Shown one piece after another: positions 45,952 to 53,520 of a DNA stretch of 64,000 nucleotides. Origin of the DNA: Phytohabitans suffuscus. Its GTDB lineage: Bacteria; Actinomycetota; Actinomycetes; Mycobacteriales; Micromonosporaceae. The stretch covers positions 496,001 through 560,000 of the forward strand of contig NZ_AP022871.1 of assembly GCF_011764565.1 (NCBI RefSeq), given 5' to 3'. Both the position numbers and the translations under genes were made by a program. How positions within the stretch are numbered: position 1 is the stretch's first letter; each line of letters starts with the position of its first letter. The notes under the pieces are model-generated. The model ran no database searches. It saw nothing but the letters and a program-made list of their open reading frames with translations, and had not been told where the DNA came from.

Positions 45952-46245
45952 GTGAGGCGAGGCACCTGGAAACCGACCGATCGCGTTGATGGACCCTTAG
46001 ACAGGGTCTTCGACGGCCTCCGAGCTACCTTCCCAGAGCTTTGGGTAGAACGACTGAGGGTTACCCACGCGGCCGACGACGACAACGTGTGGTATTTGGG
46101 CCGGCAGGGCAGCGACCTGGAGATTCAGATCGATTCCGCGCCCGGTGGGGCTCCACCCTTCATCTTGGAGTCCGAGACCGCGCTGGAAACCGTTGACGAT
46201 GTACGGACGGCCTTGGAAAGGCTGAGCGAATGGCTCCGGAGGTAG
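45952..46245 (+). CDS. Probable immunity protein of the Hint toxin
   Basis: This is 97 residues from a GTG, 39 bases after the toxin. It is a small, acidic, single-domain protein: LDRVFDGLRATFPELWVERL, DDDNVWYLGRQGSDLEIQID, then a C-terminal helix DDVRTALERLSEWLRR. No family recognised. Position, size and acidity fit an immunity protein, which is inference only. Confidence 0.55.
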   Translation: MRRGTWKPTDRVDGPLDRVFDGLRATFPELWVERLRVTHAADDDNVWYLGRQGSDLEIQIDSAPGGAPPFILESETALETVDDVRTALERLSEWLRR

Positions 46246-46394
46246 CAAAGAGCCTGCCCAGCGGGTACAAGTGACGCCGTTACTCGACTCGTAAGCGATC
46301 CACAGCGGGCGCTGATGGCACTTGGCGAGCCTGCCAGTATGCGTAGAACCCCAGTGCAGCGCGGGCTCCGGATTGGGGCGCGCGGCAAGGTTGG

Positions 46395-46796
46395 CTAACT
46401 CTCGCACAACCGCTGGGCGATCCGCGCGGCCGCAGACGTGACGCTCGCCTCCAGCCTCGTGGCCACCACCGTCTGGGCGATCCTGTCCGCGACCGTGGGC
46501 ACACCGAGCACCCGGACCCCACCGCCGTGCGGTTTCGGGATTTCCACCGCTTTCACCGCCGGCGGGAAGTAGCTGCCCGAGGACATCCGGTTCCAGACCC
46601 GGTAGAGGTTGCCCTCCAGGTCCCTTTCGAAGTCCTCGATCGAGCAGCCATCCACGCCAGCGGCACCCTTGTTCGCCTTGACCCTCAGATACGCCCCCCA
46701 CACCGCCCGCTTCGAAATATCGAACGGCTTGCCTGGCGACTTCAGCTGGTTCACCCGGCTCCTCCCCGGCCATGGCCGGGTTGGCCGAACGGACAC
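46395..46796 (-). pseudogene. Group II intron reverse transcriptase, N-terminal fragment
   Basis: SPGKPFDISKRAVWGAYLRV, KANKGAAGVDGCSIEDFERD, then SSGSYFPPAVKAVEIPKPHG and GVPTVADRIAQTVVATRLE are the RT0-RT1 region of bacterial group II intron proteins. The frame ends in unrelated residues SAAARIAQRLCES before the catalytic YADD region, so the gene is cut after about 100 residues of RT. Confidence 0.85.
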
Positions 46797-47115
46797 CAGC
46801 CACGAATGACCCGATCTCTTCGCTCCACCTCCATTACAGAGGCTTCCCCGCTACTACAGACCGGTCCGCCGACACGCCCCGCGACGGTACTCAACTCCTT
46901 ACGGTTCAACCGCTTGGAGGGCTCCCTCTCGCCGACACCCACAGTCCCAGCGGTGTCTGGGCGTGTCTTCCCACGTTCCATGCGAGAGCGGCAGATCGGG
47001 CTCACGCCACCTCCATGCCGGACATCACCTGGCCAGTAAACGGGCTCCCGCCAGACCCATCCCGGGCCGACATCAAACACCCGGTTTCGGCGTCGTCCAA
47101 TACATTTCGACATGT
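46797..47115 (-). ncRNA. Group II intron RNA, 5' part (remnant)
   Basis: Upstream of the RT fragment on the same strand the sequence has the features of bacterial group II intron RNA, including CCAAGCGGTTGAACCGTAAG and paired GC stems. The precise 5' splice site is not clear (probably near 47110), and the catalytic domains V and VI, which follow the RT gene in intact introns, are absent here. Confidence 0.55.
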
Positions 47116-47189
47116 CATCAGTGGTTCGCTCACGCTCGTCATCCCGACCCCACCTGGGCCAGCTCGGCGGGACGTACAGGGTCGATTAT

Positions 47190-47567
47190 TGATCACCACG
47201 ATGTCGGCGAACTCGAGCTGGTCGACCAGCAGGTCGGCGACCGTGCGGTCGTCGCCGTCGTGGGCGGCCAAGCGGCGTTGCTCCAGACTGTCGCCGGCGT
47301 TGATCTGTGTGATGAGGTGGGCGCGTCGACGACGGTGACCATGGTGTCGAGCAAGTCCTCCCGCAGGTTGCAGCAGATGCACCCGTTGGTCATCTCGGCC
47401 AGGCGCTCCTCGGTCCGCGACAGCTCGGCGCCGTCAGGGATCAGCCCGGCGTCGAGGTTGATCTCACTCATGTCGTGGACGATGACCGCGACCCGCAACC
47501 CGTCGCGGTTGGCCAGAACATGGTCGAGCAGCGTGGTCTTGCCCGCGCCGAGAAAGCCGGACAGCAC
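47190..47567 (-). pseudogene. G3E (CobW-type) GTPase, internal deletion
   Basis: The start [20 protein letters not shown] carries a good P-loop, then [12 protein letters not shown] the metal-binding CxCC. Directly afterwards comes DTMVTVVDA, so about 50 residues with the switch II region are missing. One missing base later the frame continues [20 protein letters not shown]...ADIVVINN, ending at the group II intron remnant. It was once a zinc- or cobalt-handling GTPase. Confidence 0.7.
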
Positions 47568-47711
47568 GATGACCGGCAGTTTCGCCGTCGTCTATCGTGC
47601 ATCGGAATCGCCACCTTCCACGTCCGGCCAACTGACAACGGCGTTCATTACCGGTGGGCCGTAGCGAGGCCACGCGAGTACCACAAGGCTTCTGAAGTTC
47701 TAGAGTTCGTG

Positions 47712-47725
47712 TCGCGATATCGCGA
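47712..47725. promoter_or_regulatory. Perfect 14-bp palindrome TCGCGATATCGCGA
   Basis: It lies about 145 bases upstream of the G3E remnant and just past the 3' end of the methyltransferase gene. A regulator site is possible; none of the Zur consensus is present. Confidence 0.35.
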
Positions 47726-47748
47726 TACGGATACGTCGAAGCCGCGGG

Positions 47749-48573
47749 TCAGGTGTCACTGCCCGGGGCCCCCGCGACGACGACACGGATGGTCGTGGTC
47801 ATCGACAGTTCGGCGCCCGGGGCCCGGTCACCCCACATGACCGCCTTCCCGTCGGCGGTGGCGGCCGGCAACCGGTCGGCCGGGATCTGGCGCAGCAGCG
47901 CCCGCGCGCCGTGCGACCAGCACCAGGTGAGCCAGTGCTCCGCGTCGCTGAACCGGCTCACCACGCTGAACTCCGTACAGGTGATGTCGCCGAACCCGGC
48001 GCCAGCGACCGCCGCCATGGTCGCCTCAGCCGAGGCGAACATCGGATCGGGGGTCGGCGGCCGTCCGGCGTCGGCGGGCAGGTGTGCGGCCATGGCGCGC
48101 ATGGCCTGGCCGTAGGCCGGGTCCTGGTCGGCGAAGGTGCTCACCGCCAGCCGGCCGCCAGGACGCAGGACCCTCGCGTACGCGCGAAGCGCCGCGTGCG
48201 GGTCAGCCAGGAGGAACACCACGAGACCCGCGGTGACCACGTCGAAGCTCCCGGCCGGAAAGGCCGGCTCCTGCGCGTCACCGACAACCACCGTGACCTG
48301 CCGCAGCCCTCGCCGCGCCGCCTCGGCCCCAGTCAGGTCGACCATGGTCGCCGCGGCGTCGGCACCCGTCACGTGCCCGTCCCGGCCGACCGCCCGCGCC
48401 GCGGGAAACAACACCGCACCTCGCCCGCAGCCGACATCGAGCAACCGCTCCGCGCGCTTCACATCGGCCCGACGGACAAGCTCGGCACCGAACGGGCCGA
48501 AGAAGTCGACGCCCACCTGATCGTAGGCATCGGCCGCCTCGTCGAACGCCTCGACAACGCTATCGGTTCGCAT
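47749..48573 (-). CDS. Class I SAM-dependent methyltransferase
   Basis: This is 274 residues. ERLLDVGCGRGAVLFPAARAVG holds SAM motif I, ADAAATMVDLTGAE motif II, and VTAGLVVFLLADPHAALRAY motif post-I. It is of the UbiE/Methyltransf_11 type; the substrate is unknown. It is divergent from the truncated G3E-like gene with a Zur-type box in the 35-bp gap, so it may be zinc-regulated. Confidence 0.88.
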   Translation of the reverse strand: MRTDSVVEAFDEAADAYDQVGVDFFGPFGAELVRRADVKRAERLLDVGCGRGAVLFPAARAVGRDGHVTGADAAATMVDLTGAEAARRGLRQVTVVVGDAQEPAFPAGSFDVVTAGLVVFLLADPHAALRAYARVLRPGGRLAVSTFADQDPAYGQAMRAMAAHLPADAGRPPTPDPMFASAEATMAAVAGAGFGDITCTEFSVVSRFSDAEHWLTWCWSHGARALLRQIPADRLPAATADGKAVMWGDRAPGAELSMTTTIRVVVAGAPGSDT

Positions 48574-48586
48574 GCCAGCACTTTAC

Positions 48587-48604
48587 AACGAAAACCATTT
48601 CCAA
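48587..48604. promoter_or_regulatory. Zur-type box
   Basis: AACGAAAACCATTTCCAA lies between the divergent methyltransferase and G3E-like genes. It has the core GAAAACCATTTCC of actinobacterial zinc-uptake-regulator sites and resembles the five other boxes in this window. Confidence 0.65.
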
Positions 48605-48608
48605 CAAG

Positions 48609-49100
48609 ATGGTACGTATGAGTGTGAACCCCGCCGCCGCGCCAGCCGACACCCGGCCGGCCGTCACCGTCCTCGCGGGCTTCTCACCCGCGGCGCCCCA
48701 GGCCGTCGCGACGGTGCTGTCGGTGGCCGGCGAGCGCCTGCTCGTGGTCCGGCACGACATCAGCGAGGTCCGCTCCGGCATCGTACGGCGGACGGTGCGC
48801 ACCGCCGACGAGGTGGTGGAGGACACCGCCGCCAACCTGGCGCACGGCTGTGTCTCGTGCACGCTGCGCGAGGACGTCCCGCCGACCCTGGCACGGCTCG
48901 CGCGGCAGCGACCCACCAGCGACATCGTCCTGGTCCTGCCACCGGTGGTGGAGCCCGACGCGGTCGCCACCGACCTGGCCGCCCGGCTGCGCCGCACCGG
49001 ACACAGCCGACCGCGGGCCGGCGCCGGGACCATGACGACGGGCCGGCAGGGCATCCTGGACAGGGTCCGGCGGAACGAAACCCGGGAGCGGCGTCGATGA
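48609..49100 (+). CDS. Short G3E-like protein without a P-loop
   Basis: This is 163 residues, aligning by eye with the N-terminal third of the G3E/CobW family: PAVTVLAGFSPAAPQAVATV at the P-loop position lacks GxxGxGKT, then GCVSCTLREDVPPTLARLAR keeps a CxxC in place of CxCC. The usual GTPase core and C-terminal domain are absent. It sits directly after a Zur box. The stop overlaps the next start (ATGA). It may be a metal-binding relic or a dedicated zinc carrier; an in-frame start at 48618 is equally likely. Confidence 0.65.
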   Translation: MVRMSVNPAAAPADTRPAVTVLAGFSPAAPQAVATVLSVAGERLLVVRHDISEVRSGIVRRTVRTADEVVEDTAANLAHGCVSCTLREDVPPTLARLARQRPTSDIVLVLPPVVEPDAVATDLAARLRRTGHSRPRAGAGTMTTGRQGILDRVRRNETRERRR

Positions 49101-49924
49101 CGGAGAACGGTAGAGCCGAAGTGCGGCTGGGGGCGGTCCAGCAGACTCTGATGATCCCGCTGTTCGGGCGGGCCGTGGAGACCGGCAAGCGCAGACCGCT
49201 GGTGAACGACCCGCGCGCGGTCGAGATCATCGAGTCGATCGACTACGACTTCGCCCGGATGAAGGCGTTCAAGGGTGGCGCGCGGGGAGCGGTGCTGCGC
49301 ACGGCCATGTTCGACGAGTGGGTACGGCGGTTCCTGGCCGAGCACCCCGCCGGCACGGTGGTGGAGATCGGCACCGGGCTGAACACCCGGTTCGAGCGCC
49401 TGGACAACGGCACGGTCACCTGGTTCGACCTCGATCTGCCAGACGTGATCGAGCTGCGCCGCCGGTTCTTCACCGACACCGACCGGCGGCGCATGCTGCC
49501 CGGCTCGGTGCTCGACCCGTCGTGGGTGCCCACCGTCCAGGCCAGCCCTGGGCCGTACTTCTTCGTGGCCGAGGCGGTCCTGCTCTACTTCGAACCGGAC
49601 CAGGTGGACGACGTGTTCAGGCTCATCACCGCCAACTTCCCCGGGGCACTGCTGGCGCTGGACACCGGCGGACGGGTGATGGCGAAGGGGATAAACCGCA
49701 ACGACGTGATGCGCTCCATGGGCACCCGGATGACCTGGGTGTGCGAAGACCCGGCCGAGCTGGAGCGCCTCGGTGTCCGGCTGCTGGAGTCGCGCACCTT
49801 CGCCGAGCCCCAGCCCGAACTGCGGGCCAGGATGCCATTGCGGTTTCGCGCGCTGTCGGTCGTGATGCGGGCCTTGTTCCGCCGGGTGGTACGCACCTAC
49901 CGTCTCAGCCTGTTCCAGGTATAG
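49097..49924 (+). CDS. LCM/PPM1-family O-methyltransferase
   Basis: This is 275 residues, overlapping the previous gene by four bases. RAVEIIESIDYDFARMKAFK, then TVVEIGTGLNTRFERLDNGT (SAM motif I of this family) and VTWFDLDLPDVIELRR are characteristic of leucine-carboxymethyltransferase-like enzymes found beside polyketide and other secondary pathways. The substrate is unknown. Co-transcription with a G3E-like gene behind a Zur box suggests expression in zinc shortage. A hairpin follows the stop. Confidence 0.88.
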   Translation: MTENGRAEVRLGAVQQTLMIPLFGRAVETGKRRPLVNDPRAVEIIESIDYDFARMKAFKGGARGAVLRTAMFDEWVRRFLAEHPAGTVVEIGTGLNTRFERLDNGTVTWFDLDLPDVIELRRRFFTDTDRRRMLPGSVLDPSWVPTVQASPGPYFFVAEAVLLYFEPDQVDDVFRLITANFPGALLALDTGGRVMAKGINRNDVMRSMGTRMTWVCEDPAELERLGVRLLESRTFAEPQPELRARMPLRFRALSVVMRALFRRVVRTYRLSLFQV

Positions 49925-49927
49925 GAA

Positions 49928-49955
49928 GGGGCGCGCCCGGAGACAGGAGCGCCCC
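49928..49955 (+). terminator. Hairpin terminator
   Basis: GGGGCGC and GCGCCCC form a perfect 7-bp stem with a 14-base loop, starting four bases after the methyltransferase stop. Confidence 0.6.
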
Positions 49956-50230
49956 TCAGTTGCGGGCGGGCGCCCCACCTGGGTCTGGCGGTGACGGCGG
50001 CGTAGGCGTCGACGACGCCATACCCGTAGAAGCCGTTGAAGTTCGTGCCGCCCTCGCACCACCGTGTATCCAGCGGTGGCCGCCGGCGCCGCGCTCGGCA
50101 GTCCGGTCCCGCCGCCGGCAGGCACGAACACGCGGCACCAGGTCGGCCCGCACCTGTCGAAGCGCCGTCCACGGTGCGTACCTCGACGCGGCCGCCGCCC
50201 GGCGGCACCGACCGCACCTCGGTAGCGTCG
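49956..50230 (-). pseudogene. Subtilisin-like (S8) protease C-terminal remnant
   Basis: On the minus strand the frame reads CEGGTNFNGFYGYGVVDAYA and AVTA, the usual last helix of secreted S8 proteases. No catalytic triad motif is found upstream, only shifted Pro/Arg-rich text, so this is a tail fragment. Confidence 0.5.
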
Positions 50231-50450
50231 TGGTCGCCGAAAGGTCGCGCCGTCGGAGAGCACACCGGGTACGGCCGCGCGGCGAGCGTGCGGCCAGACG
50301 GCCTCGGCGGTGGGTGGAAACGGGCGCGCCGGCCGCGACGAGTCGGGCGCCCGCGCCAGCAGCACTCTGGTCGCCGTCAGCGCGCGACCAGCGCCGACGC
50401 ACCGTAGGCCGACCGCCAGCCTTGCCAGACCCAGAGCCAGTCAGCCTATA

Positions 50451-50468
50451 ATGACAACCGTTTCCAAT
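50451..50468 (+). promoter_or_regulatory. Zur-type box
   Basis: ATGACAACCGTTTCCAAT lies 14 bases before the start of the long G3E-like gene. TATAATGACAACCGTTTCC is identical to the box at 52770-52788 read on the other strand. Confidence 0.75.
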
Positions 50469-50481
50469 AAAGAGGCGAGGG

Positions 50482-51720
50482 ATGCCGATGGAACGGCCGG
50501 CTGTAACGGTGCTGTCCGGGTTGTGGTCAGGCGCCACCCACGCGGTCGCGCGAGCGCTGCTGGCGGCCGACCCGTCCCTGCTGCTGGTCCGCTGCGACCT
50601 GACCGACGGGCGCGACGGCTACCGGTGTCGTGTCATGCGCGCCGGCACCGCCCAGCTGGTCGAGCTCCGTGGCGCGCCGCTCGGCGGCGACATGTCCCTC
50701 GCCCTGCGGGGCGAGATCCTGCCCACGCTCGCCCGGCTCGCCAACACGCGGCCGTACCAGCGTGTCGTGCTCCTGCCGCCCGCCGTGGTCGAGCCGGAAA
50801 CGGTCGCCGCCGCCTGCACCGGCTGCGTCGTCGACGGTGTCCCGCTCGAAGACCTGATCCGCGTGGATTCGTACGTCACGGTGGTCCACGGCGATTTCCT
50901 GCTCGACGCGCTGAACACCGGTGACGACCTGGTCAGGCTCGGCATTCCGGCCGGCCGCGACGACCGCCGGTCACTGGCCGAGGTTGCCGTGCGGCAGATC
51001 GAGTACGCCGACACGATCGTGCTCTGGGGCTCATGCGCCGGCGGCCCGTTCGACACCGCCCAGATACACGCCCTGCTGCACCACCTGGCGCCCTGGGCGG
51101 CACACCTGCGCCTGGCCGACGACCTGGTCGACGCCACCGACCTCGCCACGCGACTGCTCGACTCAGGTCGGCACCGCCCGGAGACCCCCGGCACCCTCGC
51201 CCGCGGCATCGAAGGGTTCCCGCTCGGCGTGCACGAGCCCTCCCCCACTTACGACGTCGTCTCGGCGGTCTTCCGGGCCTGCCGCCCGTTCCATCCCCGG
51301 CGGCTCCACCAGGCGTACGAGGCGATCAACAACGGCGTGCTCCGCTCCCGCGGCCATCTCTGGCTCGCCAGCCAACCCGACGTCATCGTCGCCTGGGAGT
51401 TCACCGGTGGCGGGCTCACCCTCGGCGCCCTCGGACGCTGGCAGGCCGCCACCCCCGAGGAGCAGTGGCACCACTTCTCCGACCGCCGCCGGCTGGCCGC
51501 TTCGGTCGAATGGCACCCGTACTACGACGACCGGCACCACTACCTGGTCTTCATCGGCATCGACCTCGATGTCGCCGCTCTACACCGCGCCCTGACCCGC
51601 TGCCTGCTGACCGACGCCGAGCTCGCCGACGGCCAGGAGGCCTGGCGCGCTTACACCGATCCGTTCGCCGGCCGGTTCACCCCCGGCGCCATTGCCATGC
51701 CCGCGGGCGGAGCCACGTGA
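50482..51720 (+). CDS. G3E (CobW C-terminal) protein with degenerate nucleotide site
   Basis: This is 412 residues with GAGG ribosome signals before the ATG. The fold follows CobW: VTVLSGLWSGATHAVARALL at the P-loop position lacks the GKT, there is no CxCC, VTVVHGDFLLDAL and QIEYADTIVLWG keep the strands of the GTPase core (the usual NKxD is lost). The CobW C-terminal domain follows: GVLRSRGHLWLASQPDVIVA and WHPYYDDRHHYLVFIGID. It is probably a zinc-starvation protein that binds metal or partner proteins rather than GTP. A Zur box lies directly upstream. Confidence 0.82.
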   Translation: MPMERPAVTVLSGLWSGATHAVARALLAADPSLLLVRCDLTDGRDGYRCRVMRAGTAQLVELRGAPLGGDMSLALRGEILPTLARLANTRPYQRVVLLPPAVVEPETVAAACTGCVVDGVPLEDLIRVDSYVTVVHGDFLLDALNTGDDLVRLGIPAGRDDRRSLAEVAVRQIEYADTIVLWGSCAGGPFDTAQIHALLHHLAPWAAHLRLADDLVDATDLATRLLDSGRHRPETPGTLARGIEGFPLGVHEPSPTYDVVSAVFRACRPFHPRRLHQAYEAINNGVLRSRGHLWLASQPDVIVAWEFTGGGLTLGALGRWQAATPEEQWHHFSDRRRLAASVEWHPYYDDRHHYLVFIGIDLDVAALHRALTRCLLTDAELADGQEAWRAYTDPFAGRFTPGAIAMPAGGAT

Positions 51721-51732
51721 GATCCCCAACCG

Positions 51733-51840
51733 GTGGCGCGCCCCGCCCTGAACGGCCGCGCATGGGACGCCGGCTACGCCGAGTCGTGGTTGGCGTGGTG
51801 CCGTGACGGCCACGTACTGCTCGCCGCCCGGAGCACCTGA
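51733..51840 (+). CDS. 35-residue ORF (doubtful)
   Basis: From a GTG: MARPALNGRAWDAGYAESWL then AWCRDGHVLLAARST. It follows the G3E-like gene by 12 bases without a clear ribosome site. It may be a remnant or a small Zur-regulon protein. Confidence 0.25.
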   Translation: MARPALNGRAWDAGYAESWLAWCRDGHVLLAARST

Positions 51841-51843
51841 AGC

Positions 51844-52269
51844 TCAGGAACGGGCTTTGCCGGCGCAGTCACCGCAGGTGCCGAAGATCTCCAGTGTATG
51901 GGCAACGTCGGTGAAGCCGTGCTCGCTGGCGACCTTGTCCGCCCAGCGCTCGACCGCCGGTCCGCTGACCTCGACCGCGGTGCCGCAATGCCGGCAGACC
52001 AGGTGATGATGGTGGGTGCGGCTGCACCGCCGAAACAGCTGCTCCCCGCCGTTGGAGCGGGTCGTGTCGACCTCACCGGCGTCGACCAGCAGCTGAAGCG
52101 TGCGGTAGATGGTCGTGAGCCCCACCTTGGCGCCCTGCTGCCGCAGGGTCTGGTGGAGATCCTGCGCGGTGCGGAACCCGTCCGTCTGCTCCAGCAGGGC
52201 GAGGACCTCGGCCCGCTGGCGGGTGTGGCGAGTCGCGTTGAGGATGGACTGGGGACTCGTCGACCGCAT
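51844..52269 (-). CDS. Fur-family metalloregulator (Zur-like), copy 1
   Basis: This is 141 residues. The winged helix at about 15-85 has LGLTTIYRTLQLLVDAGEVD-type recognition text (KVGLTTIYRTLQLLVDAGEV). The metal sites are visible as THHHHLVCRHCG and the final CGDC pair (structural zinc), with H-G-F region residues for the regulatory site. It lies 56 bases downstream of a close paralogue on the same strand. Together with six Zur boxes nearby it is most likely a zinc-uptake regulator. Confidence 0.88.
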   Translation of the reverse strand: MRSTSPQSILNATRHTRQRAEVLALLEQTDGFRTAQDLHQTLRQQGAKVGLTTIYRTLQLLVDAGEVDTTRSNGGEQLFRRCSRTHHHHLVCRHCGTAVEVSGPAVERWADKVASEHGFTDVAHTLEIFGTCGDCAGKARS

Positions 52270-52325
52270 CACGGCTATGCATGCTATCGCATATGACACT
52301 GGACCATGGCCGTGCGATGTGCCGT

Positions 52326-52739
52326 TCAGGTCCCGCTCTGGGCGGCGCAGTCGGCGCACGTGCCGAAGAGCTCCAGGGTTTGTGCGATGTCGACGTAGCC
52401 GTGCTGTAGGGCGATCCTGCCGGCCCACTGATCCACACCGGGGCCGGGGATCTCGACCGTACGCGCGCAGTGGCGGCAGACCAGGTGGTGATGGCGTCCG
52501 GCGCTGCACCGCCGGTAGAGGTGCTCGCCGCTGGGTAGCCGGATGACGTCGACCTCGCCCGTCTCGGCCAGGATCTGCAGGGTCCGGTACACCGTGGTGA
52601 GCCCGACCGGCACGCCACGCGCTCGTAGCATCTCGTGCAGGCGCTGTGCGCTGCGGAACTCGTCCGTCTCCTCCAGCAGGGCCGTGACCTGTTGCCGCTG
52701 CCGGGTGTGCCGGCCCAGACCGTGCGCCTCCTCGGCCAC
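52326..52739 (-). CDS. Fur-family metalloregulator (Zur-like), copy 2
   Basis: From the GTG at 52739, preceded by GGGGAGG at six bases, this gives 137 residues. Starts farther upstream (52802, 52784) would put the Zur box inside the coding region, so I rejected them. GVPVGLTTVYRTLQILAETG is the recognition region; GRHHHLVCRHCA and CADC are the metal sites. A Zur box 31-49 bases upstream implies autoregulation. The sequence is about half identical by eye to copy 1, so the two may have divided duties. Confidence 0.88.
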   Translation of the reverse strand: MAEEAHGLGRHTRQRQQVTALLEETDEFRSAQRLHEMLRARGVPVGLTTVYRTLQILAETGEVDVIRLPSGEHLYRRCSAGRHHHLVCRHCARTVEIPGPGVDQWAGRIALQHGYVDIAQTLELFGTCADCAAQSGT

Positions 52740-52769
52740 CGCTGGCCTCCCCACCAACCGCCAACTTTC

Positions 52770-52788
52770 GGAAACGGTTGTCATTATA
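52770..52788 (-). promoter_or_regulatory. Zur-type box
   Basis: On the minus strand TATAATGACAACCGTTTCC, identical over 19 bases to the box before the G3E-like gene at 50482. It lies upstream of Zur copy 2. Confidence 0.8.
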
Positions 52789-52805
52789 GTCTGCGTGGAC
52801 ACGGA

Positions 52806-52838
52806 GGTCCCCGCCGCGAACGGGAGGCGGCGGGGACC
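52806..52838 (-). terminator. Strong hairpin terminator
   Basis: GGTCCCCGCCG and CGGCGGGGACC form a perfect 11-bp stem with an 11-base loop, 20 bases after the stop of the surface-repeat gene at 52858 and before the Zur promoter. Confidence 0.75.
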
Positions 52839-52857
52839 CGCTTCGGGGAGAGCCGAT

Positions 52858-53508
52858 TCAGGCGTTGAGGACCTCGAACGTGAACTGCTTGGAGCCGGAG
52901 TTGATGGTGCCGCCGCCGACCTTCGTGCCGGTGATGTTGAAGGTGACGGTGTAGGTGCCGGGGGCGTCGAAGCCCCAGTTGAGGTGGGTGTGGTCGAGCC
53001 GGAAGACCGGCTGGGTGTCGGGTAGCCCGTTGCCGCTGTCGAACAGCACGGTGGGTGTGCCGCCGGCGGCGGTGTAGATGCTGAAGCCGGCTGGGCCGCT
53101 GACCGCGGTCAGGTTGATGGTCATCTTGTTGTCGACGAAGACGCCGTCGGCGACCTCGGTGGCGTTCCAGCCGGCCCACAGCAGGCCGGAGACCTGGTTT
53201 TGGGGCAGGATCCAGGCGGTGCCGCCGGTGCCGAGAAACGCCCAGTCCGGCGTGCCGGGCACGCTGGTGGTCCTGGCGGCGAGGGGTACCTGAAAGATGA
53301 CGTCGGACGGGTTGCGTTCGACGGCGGTGCTGCCGGTGCCGTCCAGCACGCGCAGCACGAGGGCGCTGCCGATGTAGTCGATGTCGAGGACGTCGACGTG
53401 CCCGCTACTCAGGGTGATCGGGACGGCCTGGGCCGGCGCCGCGGTGAGCACGCTGGCCAGGGTGGCGGCCACGACCAGTGGTGCCAGGAGCTTGGTTCTG
53501 ACCCGCAT
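52858..53508 (-). CDS. Secreted surface-repeat protein (TIGR03769 type)
   Basis: This is 216 residues: signal peptide 1-28 (ending AQA-V), then one actinobacterial anchored-repeat domain. Landmarks are SGHVDVLDIDY near 36, WILPQNQVSGLLWAGWN near 100, and DHTHLNWGFDAPGTYTVTF near 172. There is no membrane anchor or sortase signal, so it may be released or bound through partners. It lies 12 bases after the related gene upstream, in a two-gene unit behind the Zur box at 54222. Confidence 0.88.
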   Translation of the reverse strand: MRVRTKLLAPLVVAATLASVLTAAPAQAVPITLSSGHVDVLDIDYIGSALVLRVLDGTGSTAVERNPSDVIFQVPLAARTTSVPGTPDWAFLGTGGTAWILPQNQVSGLLWAGWNATEVADGVFVDNKMTINLTAVSGPAGFSIYTAAGGTPTVLFDSGNGLPDTQPVFRLDHTHLNWGFDAPGTYTVTFNITGTKVGGGTINSGSKQFTFEVLNA

Positions 53509-53520
53509 GGTGGCGCCCTC

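Noticed and set aside
51844..52764. Reading through from the copy 2 region into copy 1 as one 306-residue protein
   Set aside because: The upstream part is out-of-frame text of the second Fur-family gene; only the part from 52269 has family sequence.
52740..52802. Longer N-terminus for Zur copy 2 (starts at 52802 or 52784)
   Set aside because: The start at 52784 is the ATG of the Zur box itself; the GTG at 52739 has a far better ribosome site.
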